Of a stretch of 64,000 bases of DNA, positions 55,059-64,000 are shown one piece after another. The notes beneath the pieces were generated by a model. That model saw nothing but the letters and a program-made list of their open reading frames with translations, was not told where the DNA came from and searched no databases. The translations under genes were made by a program, and so were the position numbers. This DNA comes from Anolis sagrei. Its lineage: Eukaryota; Chordata; Lepidosauria; Squamata; Anolidae. The first letter of the stretch is position 1. The number at the start of each line of letters is the position of its first letter. The stretch spans positions 147,369,074 through 147,433,073 of the forward strand of contig NC_090021.1 of assembly GCF_037176765.1 (NCBI RefSeq), given 5' to 3'.

Positions 55059-56483
55059 TGGTATGACTATAAATGCTCCACCTTATATGTATTTTTATGC
55101 TAAGTTTTGTTTGTTTGTCAGTCTCTGTTTTTCCAGCTCTATCTCCATTTTCCTTAATTCTTTTTCCTCAGCCTGACTGGCTCTTTCCAATCCCAACCTC
55201 TTCAATTCCCTATCTTTTTCCAATTCCAACTTTCTCAATTCTCTTTCCTCAGCCTGACTCTTCAATTCTCTTTCCCGTTGTCTTTCTTCCATTTCTAACT
55301 TTTTCATCTCCAGTTTATATTTGAGAGTCATTTCTGACACAGGCATTTGTTCAGAATCTGAACTCTCTTCCTGGGATTCCTCTGTTTCTTCAGCCATCTT
55401 CTTCTGACATCTGGTGGCCATTTTTTGAAAAAATTTGCCTCACGATTTTCTTCTCTAAGCGATCTTAAGGCACTAAACTTCGATGTTACACGTATCTCAC
55501 GCTTGCCGCCAATTTGCGGTGACGTTAGCTCTATTGTAAAGGTTATACTCCAATTGTACAGGGCTGCCACCAATTTGCAAAGTCTGCACGCACCAGTTGT
55601 ACAATTGTGCTAATTGCAAAGGTGCTGCAATTACAACAACAGACAGGGTATAGGACTTTTAACCTTAAATAACCCACCCACTGTCACCAACTGTACTGTC
55701 TGCTCTTAAATTCTGCCACCAATTATTCAGGTGTGGATGATTATAAATGTAATTCAGGTATCTACCACCAACGTGAGGTATTGCTGATGAGAACTGGCTC
55801 CCCAGACGCAGATAAATGGAGATGACACGGTCTTCAAACAAAAGTTAATAAGTTCATTTTGTACAAAGCGTATGGTTGCAGGCTGTTGGTTAACTTGGAA
55901 TAACTTGGAAAACTCTGAATGTAACTTGGTTTGCAATACAGTTCACACTTCTGGATGATACAACTTGTAATTGACTTTTACTGTGGTGAAGCACTTTCAT
56001 AAACAATGTTTCCTGAGGTGAATAGCCTTCTTATTTGATCCTTTCTTGATCAAATCCTAGATCCCTAGTTCTTTCCTAACTAGTGATCTAAACAAGCTTC
56101 CCCTAGTCCTCTCTGACCAAAGAAACTAATTAGGTTTCCCCCTTCGGCCTTCCTAGACTGAAGAAACCTCTGGCTATTCACACACTGCTTCTCCACTCTC
56201 CTCTCTCAACTGCTTACTCCGACTCCAAACCCGCAACTGACTTCATTTCAAAACGCAGATAACATTCTCTTGCTAGGCTCTGCCCACTTCTCCTTCTCCT
56301 GCCTGGTCTCCTTGGCAACCTCCTGTGGATACAACCAGTTAGCTCTAGCTTTCAGCTACTGTTACCAAAACAAATATATTCTTACAGTTAAACATATATA
56401 CAGTATCAATAACTTCTGTACAGGAGGTATGACTATAAATGCTCCACCTTATATGTATTTTTATGCTAAGTTTTGTTTGTTTG
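55059..56483 (-). mobile_element. LTR plus partial internal region of an LTR retroelement (fossil)
   Basis: On the minus strand a 691-bp LTR-like block (55732-56422, TG...CA ends) is followed by about 620 bp of leader and a gag-like Glu/Lys/Arg/Leu coiled-coil start (to 55113). There is no pol and no second LTR, so the copy is incomplete. A repeat of about 55 bp ('ggtatgactataaatgctcc ... gttttgtttgtttg') lies on both sides (55062-55112 and 56426-56483), much longer than a normal target duplication. Family (Gypsy or ERV) not settled. Confidence 0.6.
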
Positions 56484-56495
56484 TTTTTCATTTCA

Positions 56496-57180
56496 GGAGC
56501 ATCTTGAGAAACTGCAAGTCGCTTCTGGTGTGATAGAATTGGCCGTCTGCAAGGACGTTGCCCAGGGGACACCCAGATGATGTTTTGATGTTTTTACCAT
56601 CCTTGGGGGAGGCTTCAGGCCTGTTGCCGGGGGGGGGGGGGGGGGATAGGTTAAAAAAACTGTTTTACTAATGAATTTTAACTGGTTAACCAAATCCCCA
56701 TGCTAAGTCTATGAGACACAAAAAATTAAGAGTCCCTCCAGAACTGCAAGCACTATCTCAAGCGAATATTGACAATTTATTCACACTGTCATTACTTGCA
56801 GCAATAGCCAATGTAGCAAAGCAACCAAGTTGGGGGGGGGGGCAGGCGGGTTGTTGAATGCTCTCTTTAAGGAGGCCAGACTTGGTGGATGTGGTTGACA
56901 GGGGTGGAGCTGCAGGCTATTGAAGGATGCTCCGCCCCCTGCTGTGCTCTTTGCTTTAGCATGAGCTAGGAGGCAGGTTTCACACACCCCCGAAATTTTC
57001 AACCCCCCCCCCAAAGATTTCTGGCTACGGCCCTGGGAGGCTTCTCTCATCTCCCTGCATTGAGAGCTGGAGCTGACAGAGCGAGCTCATCCGCGCTTTC
57101 CCCAGGTTCAAACCTGTGACCTGTTGGTCTTCGGTCCTGCCAGCACAAGGATTTAACCCATTGTGCCACCCGGCACTCCG
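56496..57180 (-). mobile_element. tRNA-derived SINE split by a hAT element
   Basis: The tail half is 56496-56615 ('cttgagaaactgcaagtcgc') and the tRNA half 57044-57180 ('ccttgtgctggcaggaccga' complement, B box). They rejoin exactly at the duplicated ggaggctt. Confidence 0.9.
56616..57035. mobile_element. non-autonomous hAT with G/C runs, nested in the SINE
   Basis: 420 bp, CAGGCCTGTTGCC at the left and GGCTACGGCCCTG at the right, exact 8-bp duplication ggaggctt (56608-56615, 57036-57043). G17 just inside the left end faces C9 at the right. It shares terminal style with 36838-37123. Confidence 0.92.
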
Positions 57181-57184
57181 CTAA

Positions 57185-57915
57185 GTTTGTTAAGAGAGTG
57201 GGATTAAATCTCCATGCGTTTTTTTTCTTTGTATCAGGATCAATTTGACAAGTTAATATTATGAGAAAGTGATTAGACCAGATAATACTTTCTCTTTCAA
57301 CATCTAAAATATCTGGGAGTAGTGGTTTCGGTATTAAAAATTGTCTATTGTGGAATACGTATGATGAGCAGTGGAATAAAAGGTGTAGTCCTTTCTTCTG
57401 GACTTAAAATCTTCCATGCTAATGAAATCAGCATTGGAAATTAGTCTTGCCAGATGTGGGATTTGAGGTTTCTTTTTACATGAATGATGGGATTTGTTTA
57501 GTCTTAATTTGTATGCCTATCCCCACCAAGAATTCAATCCCCTTCTGCTATTTCTTGTATTATTATTAAAGAGAACATAGAGTCAATTTTTGGGAGTTGG
57601 GGGAGAAGTATTGCTAGGGTAAACGTGAAAAGGATGAAGCAACCAGAAGGATCACAAACTATTTATGTAGACTGAAGTGCGCAGGTTCTATTGAATAGTA
57701 TAGCAACCCTTTAGGGGTTATTGGAATTTCCACTTGTGTATAATGTTTCATAAAGAGATTGCGAGAGTATGAGAACCAGACCTTTTCTCTGAGTTTCCTG
57801 AAGAAGTACAATGTCAGGTTTCAGCTGTTTTAGTTATTTTGTGATGTGAGCCCGTTTGAAGGGAAATCCTAGACTTTTTACATTGTATGAATCTATTCTG
57901 ATCCTAACCAAAAAA
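57185..57915 (-). mobile_element. L1 LINE ORF2 endonuclease region
   Basis: Minus translation begins FKRAHITK and LKQLKPDIVLLQET, the start of the L1 AP-endonuclease, followed by decayed downstream parts. Stops and frameshifts are many. Confidence 0.75.
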
Positions 57916-58523
57916 CTGTGGATGAATTATAGTCCAAAATGGTGTATATTTCACCACTGGTATATATTTCAACGAGAGGGCTGAGAGAGGAGGTAACAAA
58001 AGAGTAGTTCATGTGAAATAGCCCAAGTAAAATATTGTATTAATGTAGTAACAATAAACAGAGAAAGACCACACAAAAGGCAACTTTCAGATCCAAATCA
58101 ACCCAACTAATATCAATCTCCTCTAGATGTGGGCATGGGGATAAACATTACAGAAGTATGTCGGGGGAGTGAAGAGATCTCAGGTGGCTTATATAGTATG
58201 CAATTGGAGAGTATCATTACACTGTGATTTGCATTATCACAGTCATCCCCACTACCACTGCCACATTGAATTTTCTTATATGTATGTGAGATTGGCGATT
58301 TCGAAAAATTTGGGTAGTTGTAGGTAATGTGGAATTAGTTTTCGGTTAGAACTGAGCATATTTTTTTAATGACAACTTTTAAAAAATAATAGATATACTT
58401 GTCTTTATTGGACAACAATTATAATGCTGAACAGTTGAGGGTAGGTTTGTTACATTTCATTTTCCATCTCTTTTTTTTTCATTAAGAAGAGCTTTTCAAA
58501 GGCCGAAGTTATGAAACCCACAT
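57916..58523. other. region downstream of CRISP C, with possible poly(A) site
   Basis: A minus-strand AATAAA (plus TTTATT at 58404-58409) lies 115 bases past the CRISP C stop. The rest is unassigned. Confidence 0.45.
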
Positions 58524-58651
58524 TTATCGTGTTTCACAATTGCAGGAAGCTTTGCACTTTTCCTGAACCCAATCCATCTCACATTCATAATGGTCGATTA
58601 TGTTTGCACACTCCTTAGCACTCAGATGATTTATATACTTGCATGGATTGG
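58524..58651 (-). CDS. CRISP C coding exon 7
   Basis: 128 coding bases with acceptor TTCCTTTCAG and stop TAA. It encodes the six-cysteine regulatory domain (NPCKY ... KCKASCNCETR). Confidence 0.94.
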
Positions 58652-61600
58652 CTGAAAGGAATACATATATTTCAAAAGACAATTAGATGAGATGGAAGAT
58701 TAAAGCCATTTTTAAAATATGCATTTTTTCCAGCAGTTTACAGAATGTCTGCAGCATTGTTTACTAAGGATGTTAAAGAATAGTCACAAATCTTCTCACC
58801 CTTGATAAGAAAAGGTGCTGAAAGAACTACCGCAAAATTGCAAACCGGTTTTTTTTTTTTTGTATAAAAGATAAACATGTTTTTTTTCCCATAAAAAGAC
58901 CAGGAAATCAATTTTTCTGTTTCAAACAATGGCCAGAATCCTGTATCAGCTTATACTTCACTTAGTACTAACTAAATGACTTCTTCCGACCTGACCTCAC
59001 TGCCCAAACCTGATAGAAACATCATTCAACATCATTGGCAGAATAGCCCTCGGATAACTGTTTCATGTTCACAATCGCTACTTGGTTAATAGGGCTGGGT
59101 AACCACGGAAAAATTTGTTTCTAAACTCAATTCGTTTTTAGGGGGGTTTTGCGTTTCTTTTTTTAAAACAATTCCGAAATTTTTCTTTAAGAAAGTTCGA
59201 AATATACGAAATTTCGGAAATTACAAAACAATTACGAAACAATTACGAATCAATTCGTTAATGGCGGACGCGATTGCGCAATACGCTAAAAAAAAACCTC
59301 CAAATGGGACAGGGGGAACTTCTGAAGCTTCCCTCTCCCTCTGTTGTTGACTGTTGGTGTGATAATTTATTTTTTTATCACTGATAAAACAAACAACAAC
59401 TATAAAACTTGCACCAGACATACGGAAATAATAACGAAACAATTTCGAAACAATTTCGAACCAATTACGAAACAATTACAAAATAAATTGAAAAATTCGT
59501 TTCAATTTTTAGTTGCTCCTGCATGGCTCAATATCGGATCGTAAGCTAATTTAAATACGAATCAATTACGAATTACGAAATTAACGAACGAAACCGCCCA
59601 GCCCTATTAGTTATGCTTTTGACACTATTGCCATGACGGTAACTCCTCCCTCCCCAAATTATTTGGCCTCAGTTGTATGAGGAAAAGAGGGGGGCAAGTA
59701 TTAGAGGACAGTTGAATTGTGCTTCTGTCAGATTTGTCTTAAAGTTCTGGGGATAAAGTGAAGTATTTTTAGTAAAATGTCCTGAAATAAATACATAAAT
59801 AAATAAATATCTAAATAGAAATTCACAAAATTTCATAATCTTGCCCGGCACTGAGAACATTAAAAAAGCAAATTCTTATTGGCAAGAACAAAAGAATTTA
59901 ACATCAAAGACAGTGCACTTTTAGGGCTATCAACAATGAAGAGCTCATGAACCAGCACTTTTTTACATACTACCACTCTAAGTAACACTGGCTTAAAGTT
60001 TCTATTTCCACAGGAGACTCAGGGCCCTTCCAAACAGGTACAAGAGGTGTCCAAATACCCTTTGGGTCCCATGGGTCAATCCCCACTGCCACCCTGTTTC
60101 TTTGGGCTCCAGAAAGCCTGGAGGAGCAGGATGGCACCAGGATGGGACAAAATAGGGGGTTAAGTGGCATCCCAGGTCAACCTTTGTTGATCCAGAATTC
60201 CACCCTTCCCAGGAAAGCCCGAGATTTGAGTTGGGGACTACAACCTGAAAGAAAGCGGTTTGTTTTAACTTCTTCTTGGGTTTCAGTATAGTGTAGAAGG
60301 GCCCTCATTCACCTGATTTTCAGTCAGCATATTCTGAAAACCGAGCTGTCTTGGTACAATTAGTTGTTGGTAACCTGTAATATGGCATTGATCACTATTG
60401 GTCTAGTAGAAATAGACAATGATTACCCTATGCAAGGATTTCTGGAGTAAATGAATATTTCTAAAGCTTGAAGAACTACTTTTTATAAACAAATGCTTAC
60501 TGCAGAGTTTATCATCACAGGCGTCTGGACAGTCCGCACATGATGGACCTTCTTTGTAGGGCTTTGGTAATGCATCAACTACGTTTCCGCTGGGGGGAAA
60601 AAAGGAATATAAGAATATCAGTCATACTATAGCATTATTGATTTAGCTCAAACTGTGGGTTTTTTTATTACTGCTTTTAGAAAGCACAAGAAATAATTTT
60701 CATGCATGTAACCTTACAATGTTTTGCAACAGGATAGGTCAATCATCGCTATGATACTTCACCTTGTTGATGGGAAGCTTCCCACTGGAGTGGAAATCAT
60801 CCATCAGACAGATGGCAAGCTATTTAACCTCAGCAGACTGAAAGCCAAAACCAAGGTTACAACAACATCTGTTATAGAACTCCAGTATGCTGATGACAAC
60901 ATCATCTGTGCGCATTCAGAAGAAGACCGACAAGCCACTCTAAACACCTTCGCAGAAGCATATGAGAAGCTCTGCCTGTCATTAAACATTGAGAAAACCA
61001 AATTGCTCTTCCAGCAGTCACCAGCCAATCCCTCTCAAATGCCAGAAATACAGCTGAATGGTGTAACATTAGAAAATGTTGACCATTTCTGTTACCTTGG
61101 CAGCCACCTCTCCACAAAAGTCAACATTGACCCTGAAATTCAACACCGCCTGAGCTCTGCAAGTGCAGCATTTTCTGAATGAAGCAGAAAGTGTTTGAGG
61201 ACTGGGACATCCGTAGGGATACCAAGGTGCTTGTTTATAAAGCTTTTGTCCTCCCAACCCTGCTATATGCCTGCGAGACGTGGACAGTATGCAGACATCA
61301 CATGCAACTCCTAGAACGATTCCATCAGTGCTGCCTCCGAAAAATCCTGCAAATCTCTTGGGAAGACAAGCAGGCAAATGTCAGTGTGCCATGTATATGA
61401 ACATTGTAATCTGCCCTGAGTCCTCTGTAGGGTGAGAAGGGCAGAATATAAAGACTTTAAATAAATAAATAAATAAAAATGTCAAACTGTGCTGTACATT
61501 CCAGATATAATATTTTTCTGAGCCTGATACTTAGGGGTACAGGAGGTTCAGTGTGAAACAATTGAAAATGCAGTTCTCATGTCAGAAAATTATCTTCATT

Positions 61601-62052
61601 CATTTGCTGGAGCAATAGGCTGCTGTATAAATTCCTTTCCACACATACAGATTGGGGGTCCACTTGCCATGGCCACATCCTATGGAATTTTGGGATTTCC
61701 AGTTGAAAGGAGGAGATTTCTAAATTCTCAGCCATAGAACCCACCTGCTGCTTCTCATCAAACCACAAATCCCAGGATTCCACAAGATAGAGCCACAGCC
61801 CTTAAATTGCAAAGCGCACCACTACAGTCCAGTATGAAAGGGTCCTGGGTTTCCTTGATGAAATGAAGGAGTCCTAGCACACAAGAAACTCTGTATATGT
61901 TCAGAGAACAAGTGGAATTTTTGTAGAGTGTAAATTGAGAACATTGATACTCACGCAGGACAGAAACGACATATGTAAAAATAGGTGTAAGTAGGCTGCT
62001 TTGGACAGAAGGCAAACGCACATCCAATCTCATAGGTACTATACCAAACCAT
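58524..62052 (-). CDS. CRISP C: cysteine-rich secretory protein, 3' part (coding exons 5-7)
   Basis: Join in transcript order 61955-62052, 60501-60589, 58524-58651. Exons 1-4 lie beyond the right edge. Exon 5 encodes MVWYSTYEIGCAFAFCPKQP and ICRFCPA; exon 6 GNVVDALPKPYKEGPSCADC and PDACDDKLC; exon 7 NPCKYINHLSAKECANIID and CNCETR, then TAA. The 14 cysteines expected in this part are all present. Exon sizes (98, 89, 128) equal CRISP A. Splice sites are GT-AG throughout and the frame is open. The CAP2 end and the channel-regulatory domain are intact; the CAP histidines cannot be checked here. PKQPTYTYFYICRFCP resembles lizard helothermine (PDQPTYKYYQVCQYCP) more than A or B do. Confidence 0.92.
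58652..59089. other. CRISP C intron 6, nothing recognised
   Basis: Poly-T runs near 58850-58890; no element termini before the hAT at 59090. Confidence 0.4.
59090..59606. mobile_element. non-autonomous hAT (TAGGGCTGGG type), copy 2
   Basis: 517 bp from TAGGGCTGGGTAACCACGG to CCGCCCAGCCCTA. Flanks ttggttaa/ttagttat are a decayed 8-bp duplication. The same core 'gttaatggcggacgcgattg' as copy 1 at 28306. Confidence 0.85.
59607..60500. other. CRISP C intron 6 remainder
   Basis: No gene. 60010-60310 has 'cagggcccttccaaacaggt' and 'gtgtagaagggccctcattc', suggesting the two ends of a hAT-like GGCCCTTC element. Confidence 0.45.
60501..60589 (-). CDS. CRISP C coding exon 6 (hinge)
   Basis: 89 bases, acceptor TTTCCCCCCAG-like and donor GTAAGC. 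Encodes GNVVDALPKPYKEGPSCADC and PDACDDKLC. Confidence 0.95.
60724..61480 (+). mobile_element. LINE 3' part, same family as 41460-43657
   Basis: A 152-aa + frame has [40 protein letters not shown] (the RT YADD box intact) and [20 protein letters not shown]; the next frame has LYACETWTVCRHHMQLLERF. Ends 'ggtgagaagggcagaatata' plus (AATA)n. Truncated at 5', with a frameshift between the two frames near 61180. Confidence 0.88.
61955..62052 (-). CDS. CRISP C coding exon 5
   Basis: 98 bases, acceptor TTCTCCCTCACAG, donor GTGAGT. Encodes MVWYSTYEIGCAFAFC and YICRFCPA. Confidence 0.95.
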
Positions 62053-62127
62053 CTGTGAGGGAGAAAATATTTTTTAAAACGGGTACGTCTTAACATTATT
62101 ATTGCAACTCTTATGTACAATCTTTTG

Positions 62128-62248
62128 CCAACTGACCTTGGAGGTGCCTATGGACAACACCGGCTCTTTGGCTTAGAAATGGAGATGGGCACCACCCCCC
62201 AGAGTTGGACACAACTAGACTTAATGTCAAGAGGAAACCTTTACTATG
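62128..62248 (+). mobile_element. Sauria-type SINE 3' end
   Basis: 'gaccttggaggtgcctatgg', 'ctctttggcttagaaatgga', 'agagttggacacaactagac' and 'aatgtcaagaggaaaccttt' on +. Head missing. Confidence 0.9.
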
Positions 62249-62437
62249 TACAATCACAGAAAGGTATGACAATTCAAAGAATATGAAGTATATCTACCTT
62301 CACACTTTATAATTAGCTATGCAAGAGTACTTTGTCACTTTGATAACAGTTTTATATATTGTACCAGTTGTCAGTCCTATCTTCCTAGTGAGGGCAGCTG
62401 ATTGAAACTATTATGGACTTCATCCCACAAATGTGTG

Positions 62438-62460
62438 GGTGGGTGGGTGGGTGGGTGGAA
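62438..62460. repeat. GGGT microsatellite
   Basis: Five to six units of GGGT. Confidence 0.8.
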
Positions 62461-62589
62461 TGGTCTCCTTTGTGTGGTGTCCCATGGTATTCTGTCTTTA
62501 ATGAAGGCTTAACTCTTTTGTTCCTCCTCCTCGGGCTCGACCCTCTTCTCTCACAAAGGCACCTTTTCTACTCCTATCTCATCCAGGGT

Positions 62590-62825
62590 TTTATTATTCT
62601 ATCTGTGCATTTGACCCACCCTATTTATTTGACTTTTATTATGTTATTTTGCATTGTTCATTTTATTTTGTGTTTTATGTATTTTGTTTGATGTAATTTT
62701 TTCTGTTGTTTTGTATTTTATTCTCCTGTATTGCATTTTTGTGCTTGGCCTCATTTGAGCTGCCCCGAGTCCACTTCGGGGAGATGGTGGCGGGGTATAA
62801 ATAAAGATTATTATTATTATTATTA
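62590..62825 (+). mobile_element. CR1/L2-type LINE 3' end with TTA tail
   Basis: 'gagctgccccgagtccactt', 'cggggagatggtggcggggt' and (TTA)n. It is nearly the same as 35613-35822. Confidence 0.88.
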
Positions 62826-64000
62826 CTAGCTTGGGGACCCGGCGTTGCCCGGGTTATTAGAGAAAGTGGGTAATGGCGGTTCTGTATGCCAAGTTTGGTC
62901 TTTATTGGTCTTTGGATAACGGCTGCATTATTTTCAGGAAGTGAGTGAAGGTACTTGAAGTCCCATCATCCATGGGCCATCCTCCTACAAACAGCAGCAG
63001 GATATAGAGTGGGTCATGGGGGCTCTGTGTGCCAAGTTTGGTCTTTATCAGTCATTAGATGAGGGTGGCAGTGGTGTCAGTAAGTGAGTGAAGGTACTGC
63101 AAGTCCCATTACCCAAAGTCCATCCCCATTCAAACTGCAGCAGGACGTAAAGTGGATCATGGGGGTTCTGTGTGCTAAGTTTGGTCTTGATCAGTCATTG
63201 GATGAGGATCACAGCAGTCTCAGAACATGAGTTAAGGTACTGCAAGTCCCATAATCCATAGTCTCCCTCAAACATCACCAGAATGTTGAGTTGGCCATGG
63301 GGGCTCCCTGTGCCAAGTTTGGTCTTTCTTGGTATTTGGATGAGTGTCACTGTGCTTTCAGGAAGTGAGTGAAGGTACTGCAAGTCCCATCATCCATTGT
63401 CCGTCCTCCTCTAAACAGCACCAGGATGTAGAGTCGCTCATGGGGGCTCTGTGTGCCAAGTTTGGTCTTGATTGGTCATTAGATGAGGGTTGCACCAGTC
63501 TTGGGAAATGAGTGGAGGTACTTGAAGTCCCATCATCCATAGTCTGTTCTCTCCCAAACCTCACCAGAATGTTGAGTTGGCCATGGGGGCTCTGTGTGCC
63601 AAGTTTGGTCTTCATCAGTCATTGGATGAGGGTCTCAGTGGTTTCACTGAGTGAAGGTACTCTAAGTCCCATCATCCATGGTGCATCATCCTCCAAACCG
63701 TAGCAGGATGTAGAGTGCATAATGGAGACCCGATGTGCCAAGTTTGGTCCTTATCGGAAATTGGATGATGTTTTGCAGTGGTCTCAGGAATTGAGCGAAA
63801 GTACTGCAAGTCCCAAAATCCATGCACGATCCACAGTCAAACCTCACCAGGGCATAAAGTGGGTCATGAGAGGTCTATGTGCCAAGTTTGGTGTTGTTCA
63901 GTAATTGTTGAGGGTCGCAGCAGTCTCGGAAAGCGAGTAGAGGTACTTCAAGTCCCATCATCCATGGCATGCCCTACTCCAAACCGTATTAGGATGTAGA
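62826..64000 (-). mobile_element. Helitron 3' end with internal tandem array (runs off the right edge)
   Basis: On the minus strand it ends ...ACCCGGGCAACGCCGGGT-CCCCAAG-CTAG before a T: a terminal hairpin followed by CTAG, the Helitron 3' signature. It sits inside the TTA tail of a LINE. From about 62870 to the window end runs an array of about eight decayed units of roughly 141 bp, each with 'tgtgccaagtttggtctt' and 'ggtactgcaagtcccat'. The 5' end is outside. Confidence 0.75.

Noticed and set aside
63195-63999. Several 60-85 aa frames
   Set aside because: They repeat the same peptide words because they read the 141-bp tandem array.

Overview
The window looks like squamate reptile DNA, most likely from an iguanian lizard. 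The evidence is the repeat mix: Sauria-type tRNA SINEs with Bov-B-like tails, a second tRNA SINE with the GGTTCGAATCC box, CR1, L2, L1 and R4-like LINEs, many small hAT elements with clean 8-bp target duplications, mariners, Helitrons, and LINE tails ending in ATT/TTA microsatellites. The species call is inference; no mitochondrial or marker gene is present.

The host genes are a cysteine-rich secretory protein (CRISP) cluster next to a beta-defensin. From left to right: a beta-defensin mature-peptide exon on + (1507-1649); CRISP A on - with seven coding exons (20445 down to 6097, 238 aa); CRISP B on + with seven coding exons (36102 to 46358, 237 aa); and the last three coding exons of CRISP C on - (62052 down to 58524), which continues past the right edge. 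All exons have GT/AG boundaries and matching phases. A and B each keep an open frame and all 16 CRISP cysteines. A and B are divergently arranged; B and C converge. No single open frame reveals these genes because the exons are only 60-146 bases long.

CRISPs are secreted proteins with an N-terminal CAP/PR-1 domain, a hinge and a C-terminal ion-channel-regulatory (CRISP) domain. Mammals use them in reproductive tract and saliva, and toxicoferan reptiles also in venom. Beta-defensins are small secreted antimicrobial peptides, with the squamate toxin crotamine as a relative. In human 6p12.3 a beta-defensin group (DEFB110/112/113/114/133) also lies beside CRISP1-3, so the pairing here looks like an old conserved neighbourhood. 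Both complete CRISPs have lost the conserved CAP1 histidine, and B has also lost the first CAP histidine.

Most of the rest is interspersed repeats, often nested: hAT in SINE, hAT in hAT-like repeat, CR1 in palindromic element, Helitron in a LINE tail. There are two virus-like fossils (a solo LTR and an LTR with a piece of internal region), two mariners (one near full length, one internally deleted), a decayed hAT transposase and LINE reverse-transcriptase remains. Stretches with nothing recognisable are listed as such.
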